DNA from: Ciona intestinalis
Lineage: Eukaryota > Chordata > Ascidiacea > Phlebobranchia > Cionidae
Assembly (NCBI RefSeq): GCF_000224145.3
Contig: NC_020173.2
Span: forward strand, 2,317,494-2,381,493
Direction of reading: 5' to 3'
DNA length: 64,000 bases
The notes below the pieces were generated by a model that saw only the letters and a program-made list of their open reading frames with translations, ran no database searches and had not been told where the DNA came from. A program made the translations under genes and the position numbers. Shown here one piece after another: positions 56,864-64,000 of this stretch. Position 1 is the stretch's first letter. The number at the start of each line of letters is the position of its first letter.

Positions 56864-59629
56864 TTAGTCGTTTAATATATGACCATACTGTTCCAGTACA
56901 TTGCCGAAGTGTCTGCCTTCCCAGTAAACTTTACCGCATTGAACGCAGCAGAAGAATTCACGTATTCTTTCCGCCACCGGTAATGGGACTTGCTCACAGT
57001 GCAGTGGTGTTATGGTCACGTCAGCTTTACCCGGCAACTTTGATATAATAGTGATATCCGACATGTTTAACCTAGCGTTGTTGGAAAGGGACAAGGGATT
57101 GATTGCATATGTTGGTTTCGTGTCACTAAGTTGTAGATCACACAGTTTATTTGCTATAACCGTATCGGTTTGATCAATTGCTTTAGCACTGAATATAGAA
57201 GGCCAGTCCAACTCTACAGTGGACGAATTATCTGGTACGACTGTCAACGGGATCATATTTTCTTCAGCAACCGAATCGTTACCAAACATGAAAGTATCGT
57301 CGTCGCTGTAGTCGTCGCTCCTTTGTAGCTCGTCTGTCTGAGCATACGATAACTCGCTATCGCCACCGCGAAAGCAGTTCCACGGTACACTGGCAGGCGC
57401 AGACACTGCCGCTGTTTTGATTCTAATCGCTTCAAGCATTTCCCCAGAAGAGAGCTTCAAGTATTGGTCACAGTTGCATATTTGGCACCTGCTGAAAACG
57501 TCGAGTTGCGTTACATTCACATTGAACTTCTCCAGAACAACAGCTACTTGCTCCTTGGCTTTTAAACCATTAGGGACATTGAAACAGTGGCCAACTGCGA
57601 CCTGAGAGGAAAGAAATCTAAAAGGTGAACCTGAAGTTAAAATGATCCTGTTCTCTTGCTGGGCAATTTTAGCACACACGTCATGGTCTTCAAAATTGGA
57701 AAGCATTTTAGCGTCAATACCACAGCAACGAAGCTGCCTTGCAAGGCCTTGTAGCATGTTGTCACAAACCACTTTAAAATCACGGGCTGAAACTTCGTTG
57801 ACAGGTGGTTTATCCTGCGGCAAAATGGATACCTCATTTGAGTTTTGCCCAGCCTGCATATCAGTTGCTGGTCCTTTTCCCCTTCCACGCCGTTTAACTT
57901 TAGGCACAGGTTGGTTTATTATCTTTTCCAATGTAACATTGCAGCCTAACTCTTGTAACCTTATTGAAAGTACGTCATATATCTCCAGCAGGCAGAATGC
58001 ATCCAAAGCTGCATATGTGACTTGTGTGACACGAAGTGGGCGTCTTTCCCAATCTGATATCTGCTCACTTTTATCTAGGGCCTGGCCCAAAGTTTGTAAT
58101 GCAAGTTTGCTGAGTCCACTATGCTTACAAAGCTCATCAGCATCATTTTCCATTGCCAGAAGTTTTGGGTAAAGGCGACATGCATGTTTGAGTACAATGT
58201 GGAAATCTAGCACTCTTACCGACGCTTGTAATGCTTCCTTCAGCAAGGGAATACTGCAAGCCAGTTTCTGCATGTCCTCATTTAAACCATACCCAAGTTT
58301 CAGGTGGTTTTTCGATTTTATAAGTTTTGCTAAAAACAAACCAAGAGTGCAAGTGTTCATTTGATTCGTAAAATTAAACACATCTAATAGATACACATTG
58401 CTCTGCACCGCCAGCTGCAGGATAGCAACTCCATCAGTATTTGAAGTAGAGAATGCCCATTCAGAGTCAATTCCAACACATGAGTTATTATTCAAAATAT
58501 TTTCATAGCACTTTTGCAACAATTCTTCGTTATCAACAACTATTACAGAAGTTAAAGGCAATTTAAGTTGATGGAATTGGTTCTGCGTGATTTTATTCTG
58601 GGTTGATTGACTTCCCAGTGTTGCAGAAGCACCTTCAGTAAACCAGTCTTCCGAATCTGAATTCTCACAGTTCTTTGTATCCAAAACTTCTGTTTTTAAA
58701 TCTGGATTAAAATGCAGCTTCAGTCTATATGCTTCTTCTTCATCATGATATGCATGGTGTACCATATCCACTAGTTGTACCTGCAACCATTCGTCATCAC
58801 CAACAGTTTTCAGCACTAGTTCGCGTGTATTCTGCATTGTAGCTGCTTCCTCCACATAATATCTGTACAAAATGTACCGTAGTTTGCCCAGCATGTGACG
58901 TTTGTACAGGTTTTTGCACACGTCGTACATATTAACATCAGGTTGGTACGTTTTCATCAATCGAACTAGCAGTCTGTCGATAAACTGCGGCCGTAATATC
59001 TCCCCTCGAACCTGATTAAAGTTATGATCCATGCAGAATTCCACCAAGTCAAAATCAGGCGCTAACCACTGGTCCAACATTTGCATTACTTCTTCACGAG
59101 CAGGTGTGCAGTCCCGAATATAGTCCTCCAAAATTGAAACTCTGTTTTGAAGTAAAGCGGGCAGAGCAATATCATAAATGCTGAAATGGTCGTGCAGTTT
59201 TAAATGGGCAACATAAGCTGCTGCTTCTTTAATCCCACCACCTTTAAGTTTTGTCCTGACATGATGAATTATCTTGCTCAGATCTGGTTGATTCACTTGG
59301 TACACACTGATGAGTTTTAACAACAAGTTTTTATGCGAAATATCGCATATTTCGAGAGCTTTGTCTTTCATTGCATTGGTGATGCTCTCCAGCTGTTCTG
59401 TGTGATCTGTTATCCAGTCCTCAAGAAAATTAAGAATAAAGATACCAACAGATTTCGGACGCTTTTTGCTTTTACAGGACATCAATAAATACAAACAATC
59501 GCCATAGGGGGTGGAAGAAGAGAATAAAACATCTGACATAAGACGGCTCAAAGCTTTAATGTTCTGCTGGTCCCATAATGCATTCAGTTTAACTTGTACA
59601 GAATTCAAGTTACCCCGTGGATTAGCCAT
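56864..59629 (-). CDS. EXD3: EXD3 / mut-7-type 3'-5' exonuclease, intronless
   Basis: One uninterrupted frame of 921 aa. The family (nematode MUT-7, fly Nibbler, vertebrate EXD3) trims small-RNA 3' ends or acts in RNA silencing. Domains seen: helical N-terminal region (about 10-330); RNase D-like DEDDy exonuclease (about 355-565) with Exo I Asp388/Glu390 in GIDSEW, Exo II Asp452 in LGYGLNEDM, and Exo III Tyr539/Asp543 in TYAALDAF, so all catalytic residues are intact; then a Mut7-C RNase-like domain from about 617 with CQICNC (Cys715, Cys718) and a second zinc pair in CVQCGKVYWEGRHF near the C-terminus. It starts only 40 bp after the PET100 stop on the same strand, with TAG acceptor-like sites just before the ATG. 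Being the downstream, intronless partner fits a Ciona operon. Activity is inferred from family. Confidence 0.93.
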   Translation of the reverse strand: MANPRGNLNSVQVKLNALWDQQNIKALSRLMSDVLFSSSTPYGDCLYLLMSCKSKKRPKSVGIFILNFLEDWITDHTEQLESITNAMKDKALEICDISHKNLLLKLISVYQVNQPDLSKIIHHVRTKLKGGGIKEAAAYVAHLKLHDHFSIYDIALPALLQNRVSILEDYIRDCTPAREEVMQMLDQWLAPDFDLVEFCMDHNFNQVRGEILRPQFIDRLLVRLMKTYQPDVNMYDVCKNLYKRHMLGKLRYILYRYYVEEAATMQNTRELVLKTVGDDEWLQVQLVDMVHHAYHDEEEAYRLKLHFNPDLKTEVLDTKNCENSDSEDWFTEGASATLGSQSTQNKITQNQFHQLKLPLTSVIVVDNEELLQKCYENILNNNSCVGIDSEWAFSTSNTDGVAILQLAVQSNVYLLDVFNFTNQMNTCTLGLFLAKLIKSKNHLKLGYGLNEDMQKLACSIPLLKEALQASVRVLDFHIVLKHACRLYPKLLAMENDADELCKHSGLSKLALQTLGQALDKSEQISDWERRPLRVTQVTYAALDAFCLLEIYDVLSIRLQELGCNVTLEKIINQPVPKVKRRGRGKGPATDMQAGQNSNEVSILPQDKPPVNEVSARDFKVVCDNMLQGLARQLRCCGIDAKMLSNFEDHDVCAKIAQQENRIILTSGSPFRFLSSQVAVGHCFNVPNGLKAKEQVAVVLEKFNVNVTQLDVFSRCQICNCDQYLKLSSGEMLEAIRIKTAAVSAPASVPWNCFRGGDSELSYAQTDELQRSDDYSDDDTFMFGNDSVAEENMIPLTVVPDNSSTVELDWPSIFSAKAIDQTDTVIANKLCDLQLSDTKPTYAINPLSLSNNARLNMSDITIISKLPGKADVTITPLHCEQVPLPVAERIREFFCCVQCGKVYWEGRHFGNVLEQYGHILND

Positions 59630-59669
59630 ACTATCAGTGTTATAGACAGGACGCTCTATATTAAAAAAG
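59630..59669 (-). promoter_or_regulatory. 40-bp intercistronic region with trans-splice acceptor candidates
   Basis: On the minus strand the interval runs from the PET100 TAA through CTTTTTTAATATAG to CTATAACACTGATAGT, directly followed by the EXD3 ATG. Both TAG endings could serve as spliced-leader acceptors; the first follows a T-run. AATATA could act as a weak poly(A) hexamer. Too short for an independent promoter. Confidence 0.65.
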
Positions 59670-60482
59670 TTATTTCTTCAGTTTCTCCAACTTGTACTCT
59701 TCAATTAGTTCCAACTGTGCTCTTACTTTTGCTCTCTGCACAACAAGAACAAAAGTTATTTATAATAATAAATGTAATAAATGATTATAATTTACTTTAT
59801 CCTCGCGTGGCTGGAGAAAGACACTCGTTAAACATGGGCATTCTGTTTCAAACACCTCGTGCCAGCTTACGACTTACCTAGTATCTAAATTAGTGGGTGA
59901 TTATTTTTTTATTTTGGCTGATAATTTGGACAACCTATTAGTGACCACTGGGTTGGAGAATTGCTGTAAAGTTTCTTGACCAAGAACACATACGCCCATA
60001 ATGGTAGCAGCGACCAGGCTTGAACCCATTACCTCTGGTTTAGAGGCAGGGAAGCCAACTAACTGTACTACAGCGCCGGATAACATTCTTGGTGGTTAAG
60101 ACTGTTCTATAATTAGTGAACCTACATTTTTCTCGTGTATTTCGTCGTGTCGCTTTCTTGTCTCTTCTGACATAGGTTTCCTCAGGTAGTTTGACGTGTT
60201 GACGATATAAAACGTGAGCAGTGGGAATGAGAGATAAGTTAGCATCTAAAAAAACATTTATTGTACATTAGTTTTAGAGAAATTCCATATAAGAAGAGCA
60301 GTGGGAATGAGAAATGAGTTAGCATCTAGAAAAAAAAAAGTTTATATGTACACATTATTATCAGAGAATTAACAGAATTTCCAAACAATATTTATTTGTG
60401 TGATATTAGTGACCATTTCATATTTTTACTATGATGTATTAAATATAATACACACCCGAAATGTTTCCAATCTTACACCCAT
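59670..60482 (-). CDS. PET100: PET100, cytochrome c oxidase assembly factor
   Basis: Coding exons on minus: 60456-60482, 60126-60245 and 59670-59735 (213 nt, 70 aa; human 73). PET100 is a small inner-membrane protein needed for complex IV assembly. The first 9 residues MGVRLETFR match human MGVKLEIFR; exon 2 supplies the single membrane span MLTYLSFPLLTFYIVN (human MIIYLTFPVAMFWVSN) and a charged segment; exon 3 ends in the basic helix EEYKLEKLKK. All borders are phase 0 with GT/AG. None of the exons is long enough to show as an open frame, so the gene is easily missed. Intron 2 holds a SINE, and the start of exon 2 is tandemly duplicated in intron 1. EXD3 follows after 40 bp. Confidence 0.9.
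59893..60082 (-). mobile_element. tRNA-derived SINE in PET100 intron 2
   Basis: Minus strand: GGCGCTGTAGTACAGTTAG begins a tRNA-like head with an A box (TAGTACAGTTAGTTGG) and, about 35 bp later, a B box (GGGTTCAAGCC). A body with GTGTTCTTGGTCAAGAAAC, then CCCAGTGGTCACTAATAGG and an A/T-rich tail, follow. This is the pattern of the tRNA-related SINEs known in Ciona. It lies in sense with PET100. Confidence 0.75.
60216..60380 (-). repeat. 80-bp tandem duplication of PET100 exon 2 start
   Basis: Two units, exactly 80 bp apart at the exon border: real exon 2 start at 60245 and a second copy at 60325. Both have a T-run, TAG, then ATGCTAACT(T/C)A and TCTCATTCCCACTGCTC. The upstream copy diverges after codon 11 and lacks a matching donor. 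Confidence 0.8.
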
Positions 60483-61107
60483 GTTGCTTCAAAACAGCTT
60501 AAAATCATTACAGATTCAGAACAAAAGCTAACCCCTTTAAAATTAAACTACGCATTAAAGCAATACTAATGCAGCAGCAGTGTGGAACTATAGGCAAGCT
60601 AAACAGTGTATATGGTTGCAGAATTTAGCCTAAACAAACTAACATCGACTGTTTTGACATTTTGAACTTATTGCAGTAAAAAAGAGTTGATCATTGGGTG
60701 AACCTATATGAGATATTTCACATATTTTAACATAAAAAAATGCTATTAAGTAATGGTACATTTGTTACATGTGAAGAGAGTTAATGCGTATGCTCTAGTA
60801 CTATAATTGGCATTAAATAAGAAGTAATCACGCTATGAGAATATGAATGCTTGAACATAGATAAGACTCTTAACAGATAAATATAAAATATTGTTTACTA
60901 AACATAATGACTTCTAATAAACGGAGGTATCACTTGTACTTAAAACTATCATATTTAACTAAATATTACACTATAATTACCTATTTATTGAACTAAAAAT
61001 ACTCAAGTACGTAGATTAAAACTGTAACCTACTACCCCGCTGAATTAACTAAATACTAAACACTGTTTTATGGGGTGAGTATTCTCTTTAGAAACATAGG
61101 TGATATT
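60483..61107. other. Interval between RTRAF and PET100
   Basis: AT-rich 0.6 kb with the RTRAF poly(A) signal (60984-60989) and presumably the PET100 promoter. No coding exon was found. Confidence 0.5.
60984..60989 (-). terminator. RTRAF poly(A) signal
   Basis: AATAAA on the minus strand, 119 nt past the RTRAF stop. Confidence 0.65.
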
Positions 61108-61854
61108 TTAACTTCTTCCAATCTTTCCCAAGCGTTGATCGGTCTTTGGGTTCGCTGTTATCGCCTGAACGGCAACAATTGCTTCATTAACCTGTGTCTG
61201 CAACTTTCTTAACTCATTTATATGCAACAGTCTTAGAGCTTTGGCAGCTTTGTTTATCATAGGGTCCCCTGTATCAAACCCGAGTTTTATATCATCAATA
61301 GGAACAGCGCGACCAACTGGTTTTGATGTCGTTTTTGCCGCCTCAAGAGCTGGAGTTGACAATCGCTCCTCAATTAGAATTTTCACAGCTTCCAAGGTGA
61401 CAGTATCATCCGGGTGAATTGGTATATCTAAAACTTTTGCCAAGCTTCGAACCCCTGTTCTAAACTCCATGCTTTTTTCATTAATGTCTTGCAGTGGGCT
61501 TTTCGCAGACGCACCGTTTTCTTTTGGTTTTTCAACTTTTTCAGGACTTACACTATTATACTTTTCTACATCATCCCCATACTCAAGCCTTACAGCAAGT
61601 CCAAGCAGCCAATCAATTACCATGTTTTGATTTTTCTTTGTAAACGGATAGTCCACATCTTTTAAGTATTTTTCCAAAGCAGCAGGCCATGATTTTGCAT
61701 TGGCAGTTTTCAGAAACACACGGTTTTCTACTTTATAATGACGTATTTTCTGATCTTCCAACCATATAACAAGCTCTTTACATTGTTCTACCACACTTGG
61801 GTCAAACGTTGAACTTTTTGGATAACCCAATGCATTGAGTTTTCTCTTGAACAT
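61108..61854 (-). CDS. RTRAF: RTRAF (C14orf166/hCLE/CGI-99), intronless
   Basis: One frame of 248 aa, matching the human protein's 244 over its whole length. RTRAF is a component of the tRNA-ligase (RTCB-DDX1-FAM98) complex and of RNA granules and associates with RNA polymerase II. Visible signatures: MFKRKLNALGY at the start, WLEDQKIRHYK(V)EN, KYLKDVDYPF, IDWLLGLAVRLEYGD, LGFDTGDP, LRLLHINELRKLQTQVNEAI and the C-terminal NPKTDQRLGKIGR. A short variable linker (about 105-125) carries the few length differences. Human RTRAF has introns, so this tunicate gene has lost them or arose by retrocopying; the intact frame and strong conservation show it is functional. It faces the next gene divergently across 0.8 kb. 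Confidence 0.97.
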   Translation of the reverse strand: MFKRKLNALGYPKSSTFDPSVVEQCKELVIWLEDQKIRHYKVENRVFLKTANAKSWPAALEKYLKDVDYPFTKKNQNMVIDWLLGLAVRLEYGDDVEKYNSVSPEKVEKPKENGASAKSPLQDINEKSMEFRTGVRSLAKVLDIPIHPDDTVTLEAVKILIEERLSTPALEAAKTTSKPVGRAVPIDDIKLGFDTGDPMINKAAKALRLLHINELRKLQTQVNEAIVAVQAITANPKTDQRLGKIGRS

Positions 61855-62656
61855 TCTATAACTTGAAGGATATAATAAATGATTTAATTAAGGTTTGTTA
61901 TATTATATAGCATATAAGGAGCAAGATATGTAAATGTTTTTATAAAATTTTACTTAAAAATGGTGGAAAACCTGTTTTTTTATACGGTTAATATAAAACT
62001 GTTTAAACTGACATATTTATAAACATCGAGCAATCACAAACACATTCACCTCAAGCATGTACCAAAAAAACTGTAACAACATTTATAAAACGATAAGAAA
62101 CAAACGTTATATTACTTTATGATGACGTGACTAAACTACCTGTCTGTGAACGAAGTCACCTACCAACCAAGTCCTTTACATACACATGGTTTATCCATGC
62201 ATGACTATCTAAAGCACTTGGCATAGATTTAAAACCAACCAAGGGTGGGCCAACATGTAATTATAACGTAAAATTGATTTTACAGTGTTAAAAATTGTAT
62301 ATATGTCGCCCTAAAACGTAAAACTTGTATTTGAAATTATTTCAGTCCCCTAAAAAATATTAATACGAAAACCATGAGCGGTAAGATGGGGAGATCCCCT
62401 AAAATAAAACATTTACGGGACTTGAAAAAAATAAAATGTTCTGGACCGTGGACCCTTTTAGATTCGATACCAAAAATCAATATTTAAAAGCGTGAGTGTT
62501 CTTCAAAATTTATAATAAAACAAAATTGTTTAATTTTACTTTGAATGTGGTTGAAATATCGCATCGTAGCGGACGATACAATTTAGATACATTTGTTCAT
62601 TCATTTATTTGTTTAATTCATTTGTCGTATCGCATCAGGTTATTATAGAAAAAACA
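61855..62656. other. Divergent promoter interval RTRAF / PA-domain gene
   Basis: AT-rich 0.8 kb between two start codons on opposite strands. Contains a remnant resembling the MITE ends (GGTAAGATGGGGAGATCCCC near 62380) and ATTCATTTATT-rich sequence around 62600. No coding exon was found. Confidence 0.5.
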
Positions 62657-64000
62657 ATGTTAAGGTATCAGTTTATTCTTGTTTTATTTCATGTATATGT
62701 GTGTCAATGCCAGAGTCGCCTAACAAGCTCTGATCTTTCTAATCCACCACTTCAAAGCCACCTTGACCCATATACCACTAAACATCATGCTTACAAAGAC
62801 ACTAAATTTGGATCAACATTTACACCAGGCTCAAAGGCCCAACCCTTTACCATTTGGACACTGGACCATGGTAAAATATCATATCCTGGGGAAAATTTTC
62901 CCCAAGGGTCTCCAATTGGTTTCCATGTCTACACCAACCATTCAGGCTTCCTAGATTGCATGTGGACCGGCCAAAAGTCATTGATTGACTTTGTGAATAC
63001 CAGTCCATCAAATGTGCAGTATGTGTTTTTAACTTTTGACAATAACGCATTAAAAATCGCAACCTGGATGAAATCCCAGTTACAAAATGCTCTTTTATTG
63101 TCAAAACTAACTCTTACTGAGCAAACAAATTTTATGAAAAAAAGTTTCTTTGTCATCACCCCGGTTTCAGAACTAGGCAATTGGATTCCCGCCATTTTGC
63201 AGGAATGGTCATGCAGTGACCATGGATGCGGTTACAACCAAGTTGCATTTGAATCAAAATCCTGGAACCCGCCGGTTAAATTTGTAAAGCGAGTTGATGC
63301 ACGTTATGACTGGGCATTTGTTCACCAGTGGAAACCTGCTGCCCCTACCTTAACCCACGTACCAGATGGTTGTTCGTTTAGTGTAAAAAACATGATACAT
63401 ATAAACGGCTCTGTTGCTCTTGTAGCAGGTTCCAGTATAAACTGCACCATTGCTAAAAAGGTAAGCAACTTACAAAATGCAGGAGCTATTGGTGTGCTTG
63501 TGTACTCAGAACCTGGTTATCCATTAAAAGACATTAACTGTGATGGTGCAGATTGTTCTGTACAAATCACTATACCAGTTGTGAGCATCCCATACGATGC
63601 TGAAGTAATTGAAAGTGTCAAAACAGGTTATGTTGTAACAGCAAGCCTTCAGAATACTCCATCTCCAAATTTCTACTTTACAATTGACGGAAAGGGCAAT
63701 CTTGCAGAAGCTGGTTGGTTCCTGTATCCCTCCCTGCAGTTTCTAGCTTGGCAAATGCAGTGGCTTGTATTTGATGCTAATCTAACAAACAAAATCTCAA
63801 CATTTGTTGATTACAATGTACCTGTGTTTAACCATACAGTATTGCAAGGGAAAAATGGGACAGGCAATGTCACAGTTCAGTTAAATAACCTTCAAAACTA
63901 CAACAGTTTGTATTTGGATATGTCGCTTGGGTGTGTCAGTGACACAGAAGATGGTTGCCCGCCATGGGATCATGTAGCTACTTTGTATGTGTGTTGTGAA
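62657..64000 (+). CDS. Secreted PA-domain protein, possibly PNGase F-like; 5' part
   Basis: An open frame of 448 codons continues past the window edge; start chosen at the first ATG, which gives a signal peptide (MLRYQFILVLFHVYVCQCQS). Then an extracellular-looking region with several Asn-glycosylation sites and cysteines, a protease-associated (PA) domain at about 245-335 (INGSVALVAGSSINC, AGAIGVLVYSEPG, ITIPVVSIPYD), and at the end a segment GCPPWDHVATLYVCCE. The CPxWD(H) pattern after a beta-rich stretch recalls the peptide:N-glycosidase F-like domain found next to PA domains in some protists and invertebrates; this is a tentative reading from memory. The enzyme's active-site region would lie beyond the edge. 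No intron within the visible part. Confidence 0.7.
   Translation, partial: MLRYQFILVLFHVYVCQCQSRLTSSDLSNPPLQSHLDPYTTKHHAYKDTKFGSTFTPGSKAQPFTIWTLDHGKISYPGENFPQGSPIGFHVYTNHSGFLDCMWTGQKSLIDFVNTSPSNVQYVFLTFDNNALKIATWMKSQLQNALLLSKLTLTEQTNFMKKSFFVITPVSELGNWIPAILQEWSCSDHGCGYNQVAFESKSWNPPVKFVKRVDARYDWAFVHQWKPAAPTLTHVPDGCSFSVKNMIHINGSVALVAGSSINCTIAKKVSNLQNAGAIGVLVYSEPGYPLKDINCDGADCSVQITIPVVSIPYDAEVIESVKTGYVVTASLQNTPSPNFYFTIDGKGNLAEAGWFLYPSLQFLAWQMQWLVFDANLTNKISTFVDYNVPVFNHTVLQGKNGTGNVTVQLNNLQNYNSLYLDMSLGCVSDTEDGCPPWDHVATLYVCCE

Noticed and set aside
56860-58172. Plus-strand frames of 62-176 codons opposite EXD3
   Set aside because: Antisense shadows of the conserved exonuclease frame.
60483-61107. 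RTRAF as a third member of the PET100-EXD3 operon
   Set aside because: 0.6 kb separates it from PET100 and a good poly(A) signal lies 119 nt after its stop, so an independent transcript is more likely.

Overview
The window looks like nuclear DNA of an ascidian tunicate, most likely a Ciona species. The evidence is intron-rich chordate genes with short introns, very compact spacing, short inverted-repeat transposons with a G-rich terminus, a tRNA-derived SINE, and one closely packed gene pair of the kind Ciona transcribes as an operon. No cloned reference was consulted: every gene model was built by hand from splice signals, reading phase and recalled family sequences. In every multi-exon model the exon lengths add up to an unbroken frame.

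Layout, left to right. 984-11153 (+): RNF220 E3 ubiquitin ligase, 14 coding exons, 624 aa. 12197-15014 (+): prostaglandin E2 receptor of EP4 type, 9 exons, 454 aa. 15737-29525 (-): a ZSWIM4/5/6 SWIM zinc-finger protein, 22 exons, 1171 aa, convergent with the receptor. 32168-35475 (+): an unrecognised, largely disordered 701-aa protein, 5 exons. 36368-41245 (+): the C19orf44/DUF4614 protein, 13 exons, 570 aa. 42034-42398 (-): ribosomal protein eS28, 3 exons, 68 aa. 49675-54326 (+): MNK-type MAP-kinase-interacting kinase with the DFD signature, 9 exons, 530 aa. 56864-59629 (-): EXD3/mut-7 3'-5' exonuclease, intronless, 921 aa. 59670-60482 (-): PET100 cytochrome-c-oxidase assembly factor, 3 tiny exons, 70 aa. 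61108-61854 (-): RTRAF (C14orf166/hCLE), intronless, 248 aa. 62657-64000+ (+): secreted PA-domain protein, cut by the window edge.

The genes do not form one pathway, but two themes stand out. First, PET100 and EXD3 lie on the same strand with only 40 bp between stop and start codon and no room for a promoter, so they are probably a dicistronic unit resolved by spliced-leader trans-splicing. Second, the gene content matches two human regions at once: RNF220, ZSWIM5 and MKNK1 on 1p34-33, and ZSWIM4, MKNK2, C19orf44, RPS28 and PET100 on 19p13. The window therefore appears to keep a pre-duplication chordate linkage group.

Non-coding space holds several copies of one inverted-repeat transposon family, SINE-like fragments, a perfect 13-bp-stem hairpin, nine perfect TGACGTCA palindromes where about one is expected by chance, tandem duplications at gene ends (C19orf44, PET100), and an unusual series of degenerate copies of 3' splice sites inside MNK introns.
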